Shown: positions 35,356 through 43,789 of the stretch, one piece after another
How the letters are laid out: every line of letters starts with the position of its first letter
How positions within the stretch are numbered: position 1 is the stretch's first letter
Assembly: GCF_029643245.1 (NCBI RefSeq)
Contig: NZ_CP116398.1
Location: 310,001-374,000 of the forward strand
Direction: 5' to 3'
DNA length: 64,000 nt
Source of the DNA: Methylomonas sp. EFPC3
Lineage (GTDB): Bacteria; Pseudomonadota; Gammaproteobacteria; Methylococcales; Methylomonadaceae
Translations under genes and position numbers: made by a program
Notes under the pieces: model-generated
Seen by the model: the letters and a program-made list of their open reading frames with translations, nothing else
Databases searched by the model: none
What the model was told of the DNA's origin: nothing

Positions 35356-36570
35356 ATGAAAATTCTGCATATATTGGACCATTCCATCCCATTGCACAGC
35401 GGATATACCTTCCGCACCCGGGCCATTTTGGAGCAGCAACGTAAATTGGGCTGGGACACTTATCACGTCACATCGGCCAAGCATCTGGGAAACACCGCAG
35501 CGTTCGAAGAGATAGACGGTTTGCAATTTTATCGCTCGGATCAGCCAACAGGCTGGCTGGCTGGGTTGCCGGTCTTAAACCAGTGGGCGATAGTCGAAAC
35601 TCTGTATCGGCGTCTTACCGAAATAATTCCGCAAATAAAACCGGATGTTCTGCATGCGCATTCGCCAGCCTTAAACGGTCTGGCCGCACTCCGAGCCGCA
35701 CATAAGTTCCGATTACCGTTAGTCTATGAGTGCAGAGCATTTTGGGAAGATGCAGCGGTGGATCACGGTACGACTCTGGAAGGTAGTTTGCGTTATCGGT
35801 TGACCAAGTACTTGGAAACCTTTGTGTTCAAACGGGCGGATGCTGTGACCACGATATGCGAAGGCCTGCGTGGCGATATCGTTCAACGCGGGATAGCGGC
35901 AGATAAAATCACCGTCATCCCGAATGCGGTCGATATAGAAAAGTTCAATTACGGCGAACAAGCCGACTCTGAGTTGTTAAAGCAATTGGGTTTGACCGGA
36001 AAAACCATTTTGGGCTTTATCGGCTCGTTTTACGCCTACGAGGGCCTGTTGTTATTGCTGGACGCCTTGCCTGCAATCGCCCGGCAACAACCGAATGTCC
36101 GCTTGCTGTTGGTCGGAGGTGGGCCGCAACAGCCGCAAATTGTCGAAAAAATTGCAAATCTCGGCTTGCAGGAATGGGTCGTCATGCCGGGGCGGGTACC
36201 GCACGATCAGGTGCAACAGTATTACAACTTAGTAGACTTGTTGGTTTACCCGAGAATGTCGATGCGATTGACCGATCTGGTGACGCCGCTCAAGCCATTG
36301 GAGGCTATGGCGCAAGGTCGGATATTGGTGGCATCGGATGTCGGCGGACACCATGAGTTGATCAAAGATCGCGAAACCGGCTACCTATTTGAGGCGGGCA
36401 ATGCCGATGCCTTGGCTAATACCATATTGTCTGCGTTGCAGGATCAGGGACACTGGGATGCAATTCGGAGAGCGGGCCGAACTTACGTGGAACGAGAACG
36501 TAACTGGCAGCGAAGCGTCAGTCATTACCAAGCCGTTTACGATGGATTGCTAAGCCAACGCAATGTGTGA
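35356..36570 (+). CDS. Exosortase-A-associated glycosyltransferase 3 (GT4)
   Basis: 404 residues. MKILHILDHSIPLHSGYTFR is the typical opening of the third exosortase-A glycosyltransferase. A Rossmann-like donor domain follows, with VIPNAVDIEKFNYG at mid-protein and PLKPLEAMAQGRILVASDVGG (~312-332) as the E-x7-E region. It should add a sugar to the lipid-linked repeat unit. The 3' end overlaps the next glycosyltransferase by 8 bases. A 52-base gap with no clear promoter separates it from the HPr-rel-A cassette. Confidence 0.92.
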   Translation: MKILHILDHSIPLHSGYTFRTRAILEQQRKLGWDTYHVTSAKHLGNTAAFEEIDGLQFYRSDQPTGWLAGLPVLNQWAIVETLYRRLTEIIPQIKPDVLHAHSPALNGLAALRAAHKFRLPLVYECRAFWEDAAVDHGTTLEGSLRYRLTKYLETFVFKRADAVTTICEGLRGDIVQRGIAADKITVIPNAVDIEKFNYGEQADSELLKQLGLTGKTILGFIGSFYAYEGLLLLLDALPAIARQQPNVRLLLVGGGPQQPQIVEKIANLGLQEWVVMPGRVPHDQVQQYYNLVDLLVYPRMSMRLTDLVTPLKPLEAMAQGRILVASDVGGHHELIKDRETGYLFEAGNADALANTILSALQDQGHWDAIRRAGRTYVERERNWQRSVSHYQAVYDGLLSQRNV

Positions 36571-37768
36571 ACGACAGCCACGGATCGTTGTTTTTAGTTC
36601 GTTATATCCCAGTCGAGTGCGGCCGAACGCCGGCGTATTTATTCGGGAACGCATGTCCAAAGTAGCCGGGCATTGCGCGTTGGTAGTGGTTTCGCCGGTG
36701 CCTTGGTTCCCTTTGCAAGGGTTGATTCGGAAACTCCATCCCGGATACAGGCCCCAACCCGATCTAGTAGAAGAACAAAACGGCATCACCGTATATTTTC
36801 CGCGTTTTCTGGCGTTGCCGGGAATAGGGCGGGCTCTGGACGGTTTTTTCATGGCAATTTGCAGCTTGCCGGTACTTCTAAAGCTCAAAAACAAGTCGGC
36901 GGTCAATTTGATTGACGCCCACTTCGCCTATCCGGACGGCTATGCAGCCTCCTGGCTCGGACTATGGTTGAAATTGCCGGTGACTATTACCTTGCGGGGT
37001 ACAGAGTTACCGTTGTCTAAAATTCCTGCCCGGAGGAGGCGTATGTTAAGCGCCCTAGCTCGCGCGGCCAGAGTGTTTTCTGTATCGGAGTCTTTGAAAA
37101 CCCATTTGGTCGGATTGGGTGCCGATACCAACAAAATTCGGGTGGTCGGCAACGGGGTGGATACCACAAAATTTTTTCCGATCGATAAAGCCCAAGCCAG
37201 AAAAGCATTAAATATTGCCGCCGACGCCCAGGTCTTGATTTCGGTCGGCGGTTTGGTGGATAGAAAGGGCTTTCATCGCGTCCTGGAGATATTGCCCGAC
37301 TTAAAAAACAATCACTCCCGTTTGTTGTACCTCATTGTCGGCGGAGCAAGTCCGGAAGGCGATATTAAGGCCCGCTTGGTCGCCCAAGTCGAAGCCTTGG
37401 GTTTGACGGCCGATGTGCGTTTTCTGGGCGCCATGGCGTCCGATCGTTTGTATCAGGTATTGTCCGCTGCCGATGTATTTGTGTTGGCGACCGCGAACGA
37501 GGGCTGGGCCAACGTCTTTCTTGAGGCCATGGCTTGCGGTCTGCCGGTTGTCACGACCGATGTCGGCGGTAACAGGGAAGTGGTCTGCAGCAGTGACCTC
37601 GGAATCGTTGTCCGGTTTGGAGACCGGCAAGCGTTGCAGGATGCGGTCGATGCGGCATTGGCTGCGAATTGGAATCGGGAGGCGATTATCGAATATGCGC
37701 GACAAAATAGCTGGGACGGTCGCGTCGAAATATTATTGTCTGAATTCAATAACTTGGTGAACGTATGA
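36563..37768 (+). CDS. GT4 glycosyltransferase of the EPS locus
   Basis: 401 residues. Seen: VFSSLYPSRVRPNAGVFIRE at the N terminus, VVGNGVDTTKFFP (~195) and NEGWANVFLEAMACGLP (~312-328), the GT4 donor motif. It is a fourth glycosyltransferase, so the repeat unit may be four or more sugars once a priming enzyme is added. It is coupled by overlaps to both neighbours (8 bases before, ATGA after), hence one operon with the adenylate-forming enzyme. The sugar specificity cannot be inferred. Confidence 0.9.
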   Translation: MCERQPRIVVFSSLYPSRVRPNAGVFIRERMSKVAGHCALVVVSPVPWFPLQGLIRKLHPGYRPQPDLVEEQNGITVYFPRFLALPGIGRALDGFFMAICSLPVLLKLKNKSAVNLIDAHFAYPDGYAASWLGLWLKLPVTITLRGTELPLSKIPARRRRMLSALARAARVFSVSESLKTHLVGLGADTNKIRVVGNGVDTTKFFPIDKAQARKALNIAADAQVLISVGGLVDRKGFHRVLEILPDLKNNHSRLLYLIVGGASPEGDIKARLVAQVEALGLTADVRFLGAMASDRLYQVLSAADVFVLATANEGWANVFLEAMACGLPVVTTDVGGNREVVCSSDLGIVVRFGDRQALQDAVDAALAANWNREAIIEYARQNSWDGRVEILLSEFNNLVNV

Positions 37769-39111
37769 GTTTTTATACCTCGTTGTGCTCTTCGCTGATA
37801 TTTCCGCTTCACGAGGTCCTGAAAAAACACTCGACGGTCAGGGTTCGGCGCGATATGGAACGCAGCCAATGGTGGTCTCCGCAGCAAATTAGGCAGGCTC
37901 AGCTGAAAACGCTGCGTTTATTCTTGAGCGATGTGCAGGCCCATGTCCCGTATTACCGACAATTGTTTGCCGAGTTGGGTCTCGATGTCGCTCAGATAGA
38001 GTTATCCGAGTTATCCCGGTTGCCGCTGTTGACTAAAGCGGAAATACGGCAGCATTTGCCTGAAATGTCCGCGGATGACGCAGTGGGATTGGCGCGGTTT
38101 AATACTGGCGGCTCCAGTGGAGAGCCGTTGATTTTCTATATCGGCAGGCGCCGTGTCAGCCACGATGTCGCCGCCAAATGGCGCGCAACGCGCTGGTGGG
38201 GTGTGGATATTGGTGATCCTGAGGCTGTGATCTGGGGTTCGCCAATCGAGTTAGGCGCCCAAGATAAGATTCGTCTGTTACGGGACAAGTTGTTGCGGAC
38301 GCATTTAATTCCCGCGTTCGAAATGTCCGCGGAAAAAGTCGATGGTTTTATCCGTCAGTTGCAGCAGATCAGGCCCAAAATGCTATTCGGTTACCCCTCG
38401 GCGTTGGCGCATATCGCCGGTCGCGCCGAACAAACCGGGGTGAGGTTGGATAATTTGGGCGTCAAAGTGGCCTTTGTTACTTCGGAGCGCCTGTACGATC
38501 ATCAGCGGGAAAAAATCGAAAGCGTATTCGGCTGCCCGGTGGCAAACGGATACGGCGGCCGCGATGCCGGCTTCATCGCCCACCAATGTCCGCACGGCGG
38601 CATGCACATTACGGCGGAAGATATCATCGTCGAGATCGTGGACAAAGACGGAAAGCCACTGCCCAATGGAGAATTGGGGGAAATTGTCGTTACCCATCTG
38701 GCAACCCGCGACTTTCCTTTCATTCGTTATCGCACCGGCGACATGGGCATATTGTCCGAGAAGATGTGCGGATGTGGGCGCGGTTTGCCGTTGCTGGAAG
38801 AGCTCCAGGGACGCACGACCGACTTTGTAGTTGCGCTCGACGGGACTGTGTTACACGGTTTGGCCCTGATTTATGTACTTCGTGATCTGGAAGGTGTCGA
38901 GGCTTTTAAGATTACCCAAGAAAGTTTGGAAAAAACCACGGTACAAATTGTGAAATCCGCCAGCTATCGGGATGCAGCCGAGCAAAAAATCGTCGCGGAA
39001 TTTAAAAAGCGTCTCGGCCAAGCGGTTACCGTCAACATTGAATACACCGATTACATTCCCAAAGAGCGTTCCGGCAAATTTCGGTATGTGATCAGCCATG
39101 TAAAACCCTAA
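37765..39111 (+). CDS. Adenylate-forming enzyme, phenylacetate-CoA ligase/CapK-like
   Basis: A 448-residue protein of the PaaK/CapK branch of acyl-adenylating enzymes. The ATP-binding loop is FNTGGSSGEPLIFY (~112), and NGYGGRDAGFIAHQCPHGG (~253) is the AMP-site block. It also has FPFIRYRTGDMG and a Cys pair in CGCGRGLPLLEEL. The C-terminal lid has the Lys-containing PKERSGKFRYV. It would activate a carboxylic acid as acyl-AMP, perhaps to decorate the polysaccharide by ester or amide bonds. The acid and acceptor are unknown. It is coupled to the upstream glycosyltransferase and 15 bases ahead of the Asn-synthetase relative. Confidence 0.88.
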   Translation: MSFYTSLCSSLIFPLHEVLKKHSTVRVRRDMERSQWWSPQQIRQAQLKTLRLFLSDVQAHVPYYRQLFAELGLDVAQIELSELSRLPLLTKAEIRQHLPEMSADDAVGLARFNTGGSSGEPLIFYIGRRRVSHDVAAKWRATRWWGVDIGDPEAVIWGSPIELGAQDKIRLLRDKLLRTHLIPAFEMSAEKVDGFIRQLQQIRPKMLFGYPSALAHIAGRAEQTGVRLDNLGVKVAFVTSERLYDHQREKIESVFGCPVANGYGGRDAGFIAHQCPHGGMHITAEDIIVEIVDKDGKPLPNGELGEIVVTHLATRDFPFIRYRTGDMGILSEKMCGCGRGLPLLEELQGRTTDFVVALDGTVLHGLALIYVLRDLEGVEAFKITQESLEKTTVQIVKSASYRDAAEQKIVAEFKKRLGQAVTVNIEYTDYIPKERSGKFRYVISHVKP

Positions 39112-39126
39112 TTTTCAACGGCAGCT

Positions 39127-40908
39127 ATGACAAAATTTGCGGGATGGATGGGGCCGGTTTCCGACACGGAATCGGCGGTTGCAACGCTGGCACAAACAGC
39201 GGGTGAGTTGCCGGTTGTTCAGTGCGCCGGCCGCGGTTATGCGGTAGCGACTGACTCGGCTAATTACAAGCAAGCGAGCGGGGTGTTGTTGGTGGCGCTG
39301 CAATCGGCATATCCCACCGATGCGTTGTCGAGTTTATTGGAGGCATATCTACAGCGCGGAATCGAGGCGCTACGGCGTCAGCCCGGCATCGTCAACTTGT
39401 TGCTTATTGATGAGCGGCAACAAACGACGTTTTTAATGACCGATCCGATTGGGATTAGCCACATTTATTACGCGAAGACCAACGACGCATTGGTGTTTGG
39501 TTCCAGCGCGGATTTTGTGGTGCGTCACCCGCAGGTGAGCAATGCCATTTCGCCCCAGTCGGTTTTCGACTACCTCTATTTCAACTATTGCCCCAGCCCA
39601 AACACCATTTATCGACAGGTCATGAAACTGGAAGGCGGGCAATGCCTCAGTTTTCATGGCGGTAAAGTCGCGATTGATCGGTATTGGCAGCCCGACTTTT
39701 TCGAAAACGACTGCGATTTACGCCAGTCCGGCCGTCAGTTGCAACAATATCTGGTCGAAGCTGTCCGCGATAGAGTGGCAGACGACGAAAATACCGGCGC
39801 ATTCCTGAGTGGCGGGCTGGACAGCTCCAGCGTCGCCGGTGCACTAGCGCGAGTATTTCCCGGCAAGGCCAAGACTTTTTCCATGGGATTTCAAGTCGCC
39901 GGGTATGACGAAATCGAATACGCCAATATTGCGGTTGCTGCGTTTAAAACGCGTTCCCATACCTATTACGTTACGCCGGAAGATACGGTTGCTGCGGTTC
40001 CGGCAATTGCCGCCTACTACGACGAGCCGTTCGGTAACTCGTCTGCGCTTGCGGCCTACTACTGCGCAAAACTGGCAAAAGACAACGGCGTTAACCGGCT
40101 ATTGGCCGGCGACGGCGGCGACGAAATCTTCGCCGGCAATGAACGCTATGCCAAGCAGATGTTGTTCGAAGGCTATCATCGCCTGCCGCAATTCTTAACC
40201 AGAGGAATGGAGTATGTGCTGGATGGTTTGCCGGACGCGATCGCCAGGCAAAAGATTCCATTTAAAGCCAAAAGATATATCGAACAAGCCAAGGCCGCGA
40301 TGCCTGATCGTTTGCAGGATTACAATTTTTTACATCGCCACGCGGCGGCGGATATTTTTCAAGCGGATTTCCTAACCGAGGTCGATATCTCCGCGCCGAT
40401 GCAATCCTTGCGCGAAAACTATTGGCGGCCGGCAAATGCCAGCACTCTGAATCGAATGTTGTACATGGATTGGAAATCCACTTTGCACGACAACGATCTG
40501 GTTAAGGTCAACCGGATGTGCGAAATGGCCGGTGTCGAAGTCTGTTATCCGCTGCTCGATCCACGCATCGTCGATTTATCCTGCCGCATTCCGTCGGCCG
40601 ATAAGTTGCGCGGTCAAAAACTGCGCTGGTTTTATAAACAAGCGATGGCCGATTTTCTGCCGGAAGCCATCATCAATAAATCGAAACACGGCTTCGGCTT
40701 GCCGTTCGGTATTTGGTTGAAAGATCACGAGCCTTTGAAACAAATGGCTTACCAAGCCGTTCGCGATTTGGGGCGCAGGGATTTTTTTCGGCCGGAATTT
40801 CTGGAGCATGCGATCAAGATGCATCAAAGCGTTCACGCCGCGTACTATGGCGAATTAATTTGGGTGCTGATGATGTTGGAACTTTGGTTTGTCGGTAAAG
40901 GCTATTAA
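39127..40908 (+). CDS. Asparagine-synthetase-like protein lacking the glutaminase nucleophile
   Basis: 593 residues. The C-terminal synthetase domain is intact: SGGLDSSSVAGAL (~228), LAGDGGDEIFAGNERY and INKSKHGFGLPFG. The N-terminal domain keeps the fold traces FLMTDPIGISHIYYAK and FGSSADFVV, but it begins MTKFAGWMGP without Cys2 and has no clear equivalents of the YNGE and DTE motifs, so it should not release ammonia from glutamine. Such enzymes, as in beta-lactam synthetases and lasso-peptide cyclases, join an amine to an activated carboxyl. Together with the adenylate-forming enzyme upstream it suggests amide decoration of the EPS (inference). The contrast with the intact copy at 30238 is clear. 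Confidence 0.88.
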   Translation: MTKFAGWMGPVSDTESAVATLAQTAGELPVVQCAGRGYAVATDSANYKQASGVLLVALQSAYPTDALSSLLEAYLQRGIEALRRQPGIVNLLLIDERQQTTFLMTDPIGISHIYYAKTNDALVFGSSADFVVRHPQVSNAISPQSVFDYLYFNYCPSPNTIYRQVMKLEGGQCLSFHGGKVAIDRYWQPDFFENDCDLRQSGRQLQQYLVEAVRDRVADDENTGAFLSGGLDSSSVAGALARVFPGKAKTFSMGFQVAGYDEIEYANIAVAAFKTRSHTYYVTPEDTVAAVPAIAAYYDEPFGNSSALAAYYCAKLAKDNGVNRLLAGDGGDEIFAGNERYAKQMLFEGYHRLPQFLTRGMEYVLDGLPDAIARQKIPFKAKRYIEQAKAAMPDRLQDYNFLHRHAAADIFQADFLTEVDISAPMQSLRENYWRPANASTLNRMLYMDWKSTLHDNDLVKVNRMCEMAGVEVCYPLLDPRIVDLSCRIPSADKLRGQKLRWFYKQAMADFLPEAIINKSKHGFGLPFGIWLKDHEPLKQMAYQAVRDLGRRDFFRPEFLEHAIKMHQSVHAAYYGELIWVLMMLELWFVGKGY

Positions 40909-40929
40909 TCCAGTTTAAATTGGAGTGGT

Positions 40930-40981
40930 TGACAAAAAATGTCAGTTTCAGCCAAAAACGGCTTGTCCGCGGAAGCTGACA
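40930..40981 (+). promoter_or_regulatory. Cluster of TGTC/GACA elements upstream of pilA
   Basis: TGACA-aaaaa-TGTCA (40930-40944), TTGTCC (40963-40968) and TGACA (40977-40981) lie 70-120 bases upstream of the -24/-12 element. PilR sites in Pseudomonas contain repeated TGTC elements, so this is a good place for activator binding. The assignment to PilR is inference. Confidence 0.45.
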
Positions 40982-41050
40982 AATTTAGAGATAGGCTGTG
41001 GGGCGGTTCAAAAGCTTGAATCGCGGTTGCAGATGGCGTTATCAGTCACT

Positions 41051-41066
41051 TGGCACGCAACTTGTA
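41051..41066 (+). promoter_or_regulatory. Sigma-54 promoter of pilA
   Basis: TGGCACG-CAAC-TTGTA matches TGGCACG-N4-TTGCA with a single change. The transcript should begin near 41077, giving a leader of about 36 bases to the ATG at 41113. Sigma-54 control of pilin genes by PilS/PilR is well established in gammaproteobacteria. Confidence 0.75.
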
Positions 41067-41112
41067 TTGGTTAATCCGAGTTTTAACCCCGTTAACTTTG
41101 AAGGACGTTCTT

Positions 41113-41580
41113 ATGAATAAACAATTACAAAAAGCACAACAAGGTTTTACCTTGATCGAATTAATGATCGTGGTCGCGATCATCGGTATTTTGGCTGCAA
41201 TCGCGATTCCGGCGTATCAAGACTATACGGTTAAATCCAAAGTATCAGAAGGTCCAAGCCTCGCGTCTCCGGCTTTGACCGCGGGCGGTGTGGCATGTAG
41301 TGAACAGACTTTGACTACTAACTTAACCAACACATTCTTTGGATTGTTGCCAAAGGAACAAATCACCGGCAACTATGTGAAATCTGTGGAGATTACCGCT
41401 GGTTCAGCTTCGACAGCCAGAGTTACGATTGCCTATAAGACAATAGGTACTTCTGTACAAGCTGACCAAACTGTTATGTATCAAGGCTCTTGCACTCCAG
41501 GTAAAGGAATGACTTGGACCGTGGTCCCGACAGGTGGCTCTGGTAGTACAGTAGCTCAAAAATATTTGCCGAAGAGCTAA
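41113..41580 (+). CDS. pilA: Type IV pilin (PilA-like major pilin)
   Basis: A 155-residue prepilin. The leader [11 protein letters not shown] is cut before [20 protein letters not shown], with Glu5 of the mature chain present, so it is a substrate for PilD peptidase/methylase. I start at the ATG 41113 with AAGGA 7 bases upstream; an in-frame extension to 41050 runs into the promoter. Two cysteines lie in GGVACSEQ and YQGSCTPG; they are too widely spaced for a standard short D-region loop but could still pair. A strong hairpin terminator follows 20 bases after the stop. It would be the structural subunit of the pilus. Confidence 0.95.
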   Translation: MNKQLQKAQQGFTLIELMIVVAIIGILAAIAIPAYQDYTVKSKVSEGPSLASPALTAGGVACSEQTLTTNLTNTFFGLLPKEQITGNYVKSVEITAGSASTARVTIAYKTIGTSVQADQTVMYQGSCTPGKGMTWTVVPTGGSGSTVAQKYLPKS

Positions 41581-41600
41581 ATAGACTGAGGCATTAATAC

Positions 41601-41627
41601 AAAAGGGGCTTCGGCCCCTTTTGTTTT
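41601..41627 (+). terminator. Intrinsic terminator after pilA
   Basis: AAAAGGGGC-TTCG-GCCCCTTTTG followed by TTTT: a nine-base-pair stem with a stable UUCG loop and a T tract. It should separate pilA from the downstream membrane protein. Confidence 0.9.
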
Positions 41628-41645
41628 ATAGGGGGCGATTTAAGA

Positions 41646-43661
41646 ATGATTTTAGTAAATAGTTTGAAGCAATCGTCATGGCAGTATTTCCTACCAATCT
41701 TTGTGTTCTCGGTTGTTATATTGGTTATATATTACCCGGGACGGAATGGGACGTTTTTGGCGGATGACTATCCCAATATTATTGATAATAATGGTGTCTT
41801 AATTGAGGGGCTGGCTGCCGAAGACTTAGGGTCTGCATGGAGTGCCAATACCAGCGGACCGTTTAAAAGGCCAATAGCCAGTGTCAGTTTTGCATTAAAT
41901 TATTATTTTGCCGGACAGAAATTTGACCCTGTCCCATTTAAATTAACCAATATTGCTATCCACGCAGTCAATAGCTTTTTGGTGTTTTTACTGAGTTGCC
42001 GGTTGCTTGGCGCGGCAGCGCCATCTTATCCCGTCCGGAAACTGGCATTTATTTCTGCCCTAATCTGGGCCTTACATCCACTGCAACTGACTTCAGTGCT
42101 GTATATCGTGCAGCGTATGAATAGCATGGCGACTCTGTTTATGTTGGCCGGGCTATTAGTGTTTTTGAAAGGTAGATTGCAAGTCGAAAAGCCGTCCGGG
42201 ATTTTCCTGATGGTGCTTGGCTGCGCGCTAGGTACCGGCTTGGGCTGTTTATCCAAGGAAAATGCATTGTTGTTGCCGCTGTTGATTTTTGTCACCGAAG
42301 TCACTTTGTTGCCTAGCATTCCCGCCGCTTCCCGTTTCAAAGTTGGTATTTTCTATTGCACCACTGCAATTTTGCCCATGCTGCTTGCGGTGTTGTATTT
42401 GCTGACTCATCCCGACTACCTGCTCGGCGGATATTTAGCCCGGAATTTTACGCTGACAGAAAGATTAATGACTCAAGCCAGAGTATTGTTTTATTACTTG
42501 GGGCTACTGTTTTATCCGGACAACACCGAACTCAGTTTGGCGCATGATGATTTTCTGATAAGTAAGGGCTTATTTCGGCCAATCGCAACTCTGCCAGCCA
42601 TTCTCGGTGTTTTCGGGCTAATCGGATTTGCAATTTATCATTCTTGGCGGGGTAATTTTCGGTTTTTGACTTTTGCCATTCTGTGGTTTTTTGTCGGACA
42701 TGGTATGGAGTCCACCGTATTTCCGCTGGAATTGATTTACGAACATCGAAACTATTTGCCTAGCATTGGCGTAGTGATTTCGATGGTCGTTCTCTCATAT
42801 CATTTTTTAGCCGGCCGTGTCGGCAAAGGCCTATTGAATTTACTCTACGCCGGCATCGTCGGCAGTTTGGCGCTGGCGACCTATACCCGCGCTGCGATTT
42901 GGTCGAATTTGGATAGTTTCAGTTATTTTGAAGTACGCAACCATCCCGGCTCGGTCAGGGCCAATAGCGCCTACGCAAACAATCTGGAGCTGAAGCGTGG
43001 CCCAAATCCGGAAACCTACCAGTATTACTTGAATGCTTCGAAATTGAACGAGTTCGAGGTTTCGACTCTGATAGAGATGTTCAGGGAGTTGAATAGGTTG
43101 GTTTATCTTCATGCTGCCGATAAAGCAGATACTGATGTGGAGTTGCCGGTCCATTATGACGATCCGTTGATACTCGACCGCGGATACATGGAAGCACTCA
43201 AGGCCTTGGTGCACCGGGAGATTTTACGTCGAGTGGCTTACCGTTCCCATCCGTTACGAACCATGGATTCAGTGCGCTCCGCGGCTACCTGTGTGGTCAA
43301 CGGCGATTACGAATGCAAAACCATTGCCGGCAATGTCTTGGAGTGGGCCGATGCGGCTTTAGTACAGCCTAACTTCATCGACAAAGCCATGATGCATCTG
43401 ATTAAAGCCAAGGTGTTTTTAACGCAGGGCTTATTTGAACAAACTCATGCCGAAATGGATAAAGCGATCGAATTAGAGCCGAATCGGATGTATTTGCATG
43501 CGGAAAAAGCCTACCTGTTCATTGCCTTGGAACAATACGATACAGCCGAACAGGTGATTCGGCACGCGGAATCTTTGGGAGTGGCAAACGGTTTTGACGC
43601 CAAAGAATTCCAAAAGTTGAGGGAGGCGATCGCTTACAAAAAAGCGATGGTACACAATTAG
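41646..43661 (+). CDS. Multi-pass membrane protein with C-terminal TPRs (TMTC/GT-C-like)
   Basis: 671 residues with about eleven hydrophobic helices in the first ~440 residues and TPR-like helices at ~575-665 (TQGLFEQTHAEMDKAIELEP). The first periplasmic loop has GTFLADDYPNI, the acidic pair expected in GT-C glycosyltransferases, and YEHRNYLPSIGVV (~365) is the conserved motif of TMTC-type proteins. It probably transfers a sugar from a polyprenyl carrier onto a protein. Its position right after the pilin suggests the pilin as target, as for other pilin glycosyltransferases; that is inference. The terminator between them means separate transcription. Confidence 0.8.
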   Translation: MILVNSLKQSSWQYFLPIFVFSVVILVIYYPGRNGTFLADDYPNIIDNNGVLIEGLAAEDLGSAWSANTSGPFKRPIASVSFALNYYFAGQKFDPVPFKLTNIAIHAVNSFLVFLLSCRLLGAAAPSYPVRKLAFISALIWALHPLQLTSVLYIVQRMNSMATLFMLAGLLVFLKGRLQVEKPSGIFLMVLGCALGTGLGCLSKENALLLPLLIFVTEVTLLPSIPAASRFKVGIFYCTTAILPMLLAVLYLLTHPDYLLGGYLARNFTLTERLMTQARVLFYYLGLLFYPDNTELSLAHDDFLISKGLFRPIATLPAILGVFGLIGFAIYHSWRGNFRFLTFAILWFFVGHGMESTVFPLELIYEHRNYLPSIGVVISMVVLSYHFLAGRVGKGLLNLLYAGIVGSLALATYTRAAIWSNLDSFSYFEVRNHPGSVRANSAYANNLELKRGPNPETYQYYLNASKLNEFEVSTLIEMFRELNRLVYLHAADKADTDVELPVHYDDPLILDRGYMEALKALVHREILRRVAYRSHPLRTMDSVRSAATCVVNGDYECKTIAGNVLEWADAALVQPNFIDKAMMHLIKAKVFLTQGLFEQTHAEMDKAIELEPNRMYLHAEKAYLFIALEQYDTAEQVIRHAESLGVANGFDAKEFQKLREAIAYKKAMVHN

Positions 43662-43725
43662 TGCTCGTGAATTATTCTTCTGCGGTCCCCGGCCGAATTC
43701 ACTAAAATAAGCCTTTAGTGTTTTC

Positions 43726-43753
43726 CCGATTTGTGGCGTTACAAATCGGTTTT
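43726..43753 (+). terminator. Hairpin before sbcC
   Basis: CCGATTTGT-GGCGTT-ACAAATCGG-TTTT: a perfect nine-base-pair stem with a short T tract, 65 bases after the TPR membrane protein gene. It is likely the terminator of that gene. Confidence 0.65.
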
Positions 43754-43789
43754 AGCGAATTACCACAATTTGCCCCGTGGCCTGGGATT

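Noticed and set aside
41050-41112. Upstream extension of the pilin
   Set aside because: It reads through the sigma-54 promoter; the prepilin leader starts at 41113 with a good ribosome site.
43718-43789. Upstream extension of SbcC
   Set aside because: It crosses a perfect terminator hairpin and adds residues unlike any SbcC N terminus; ATG 43790 gives the normal start.
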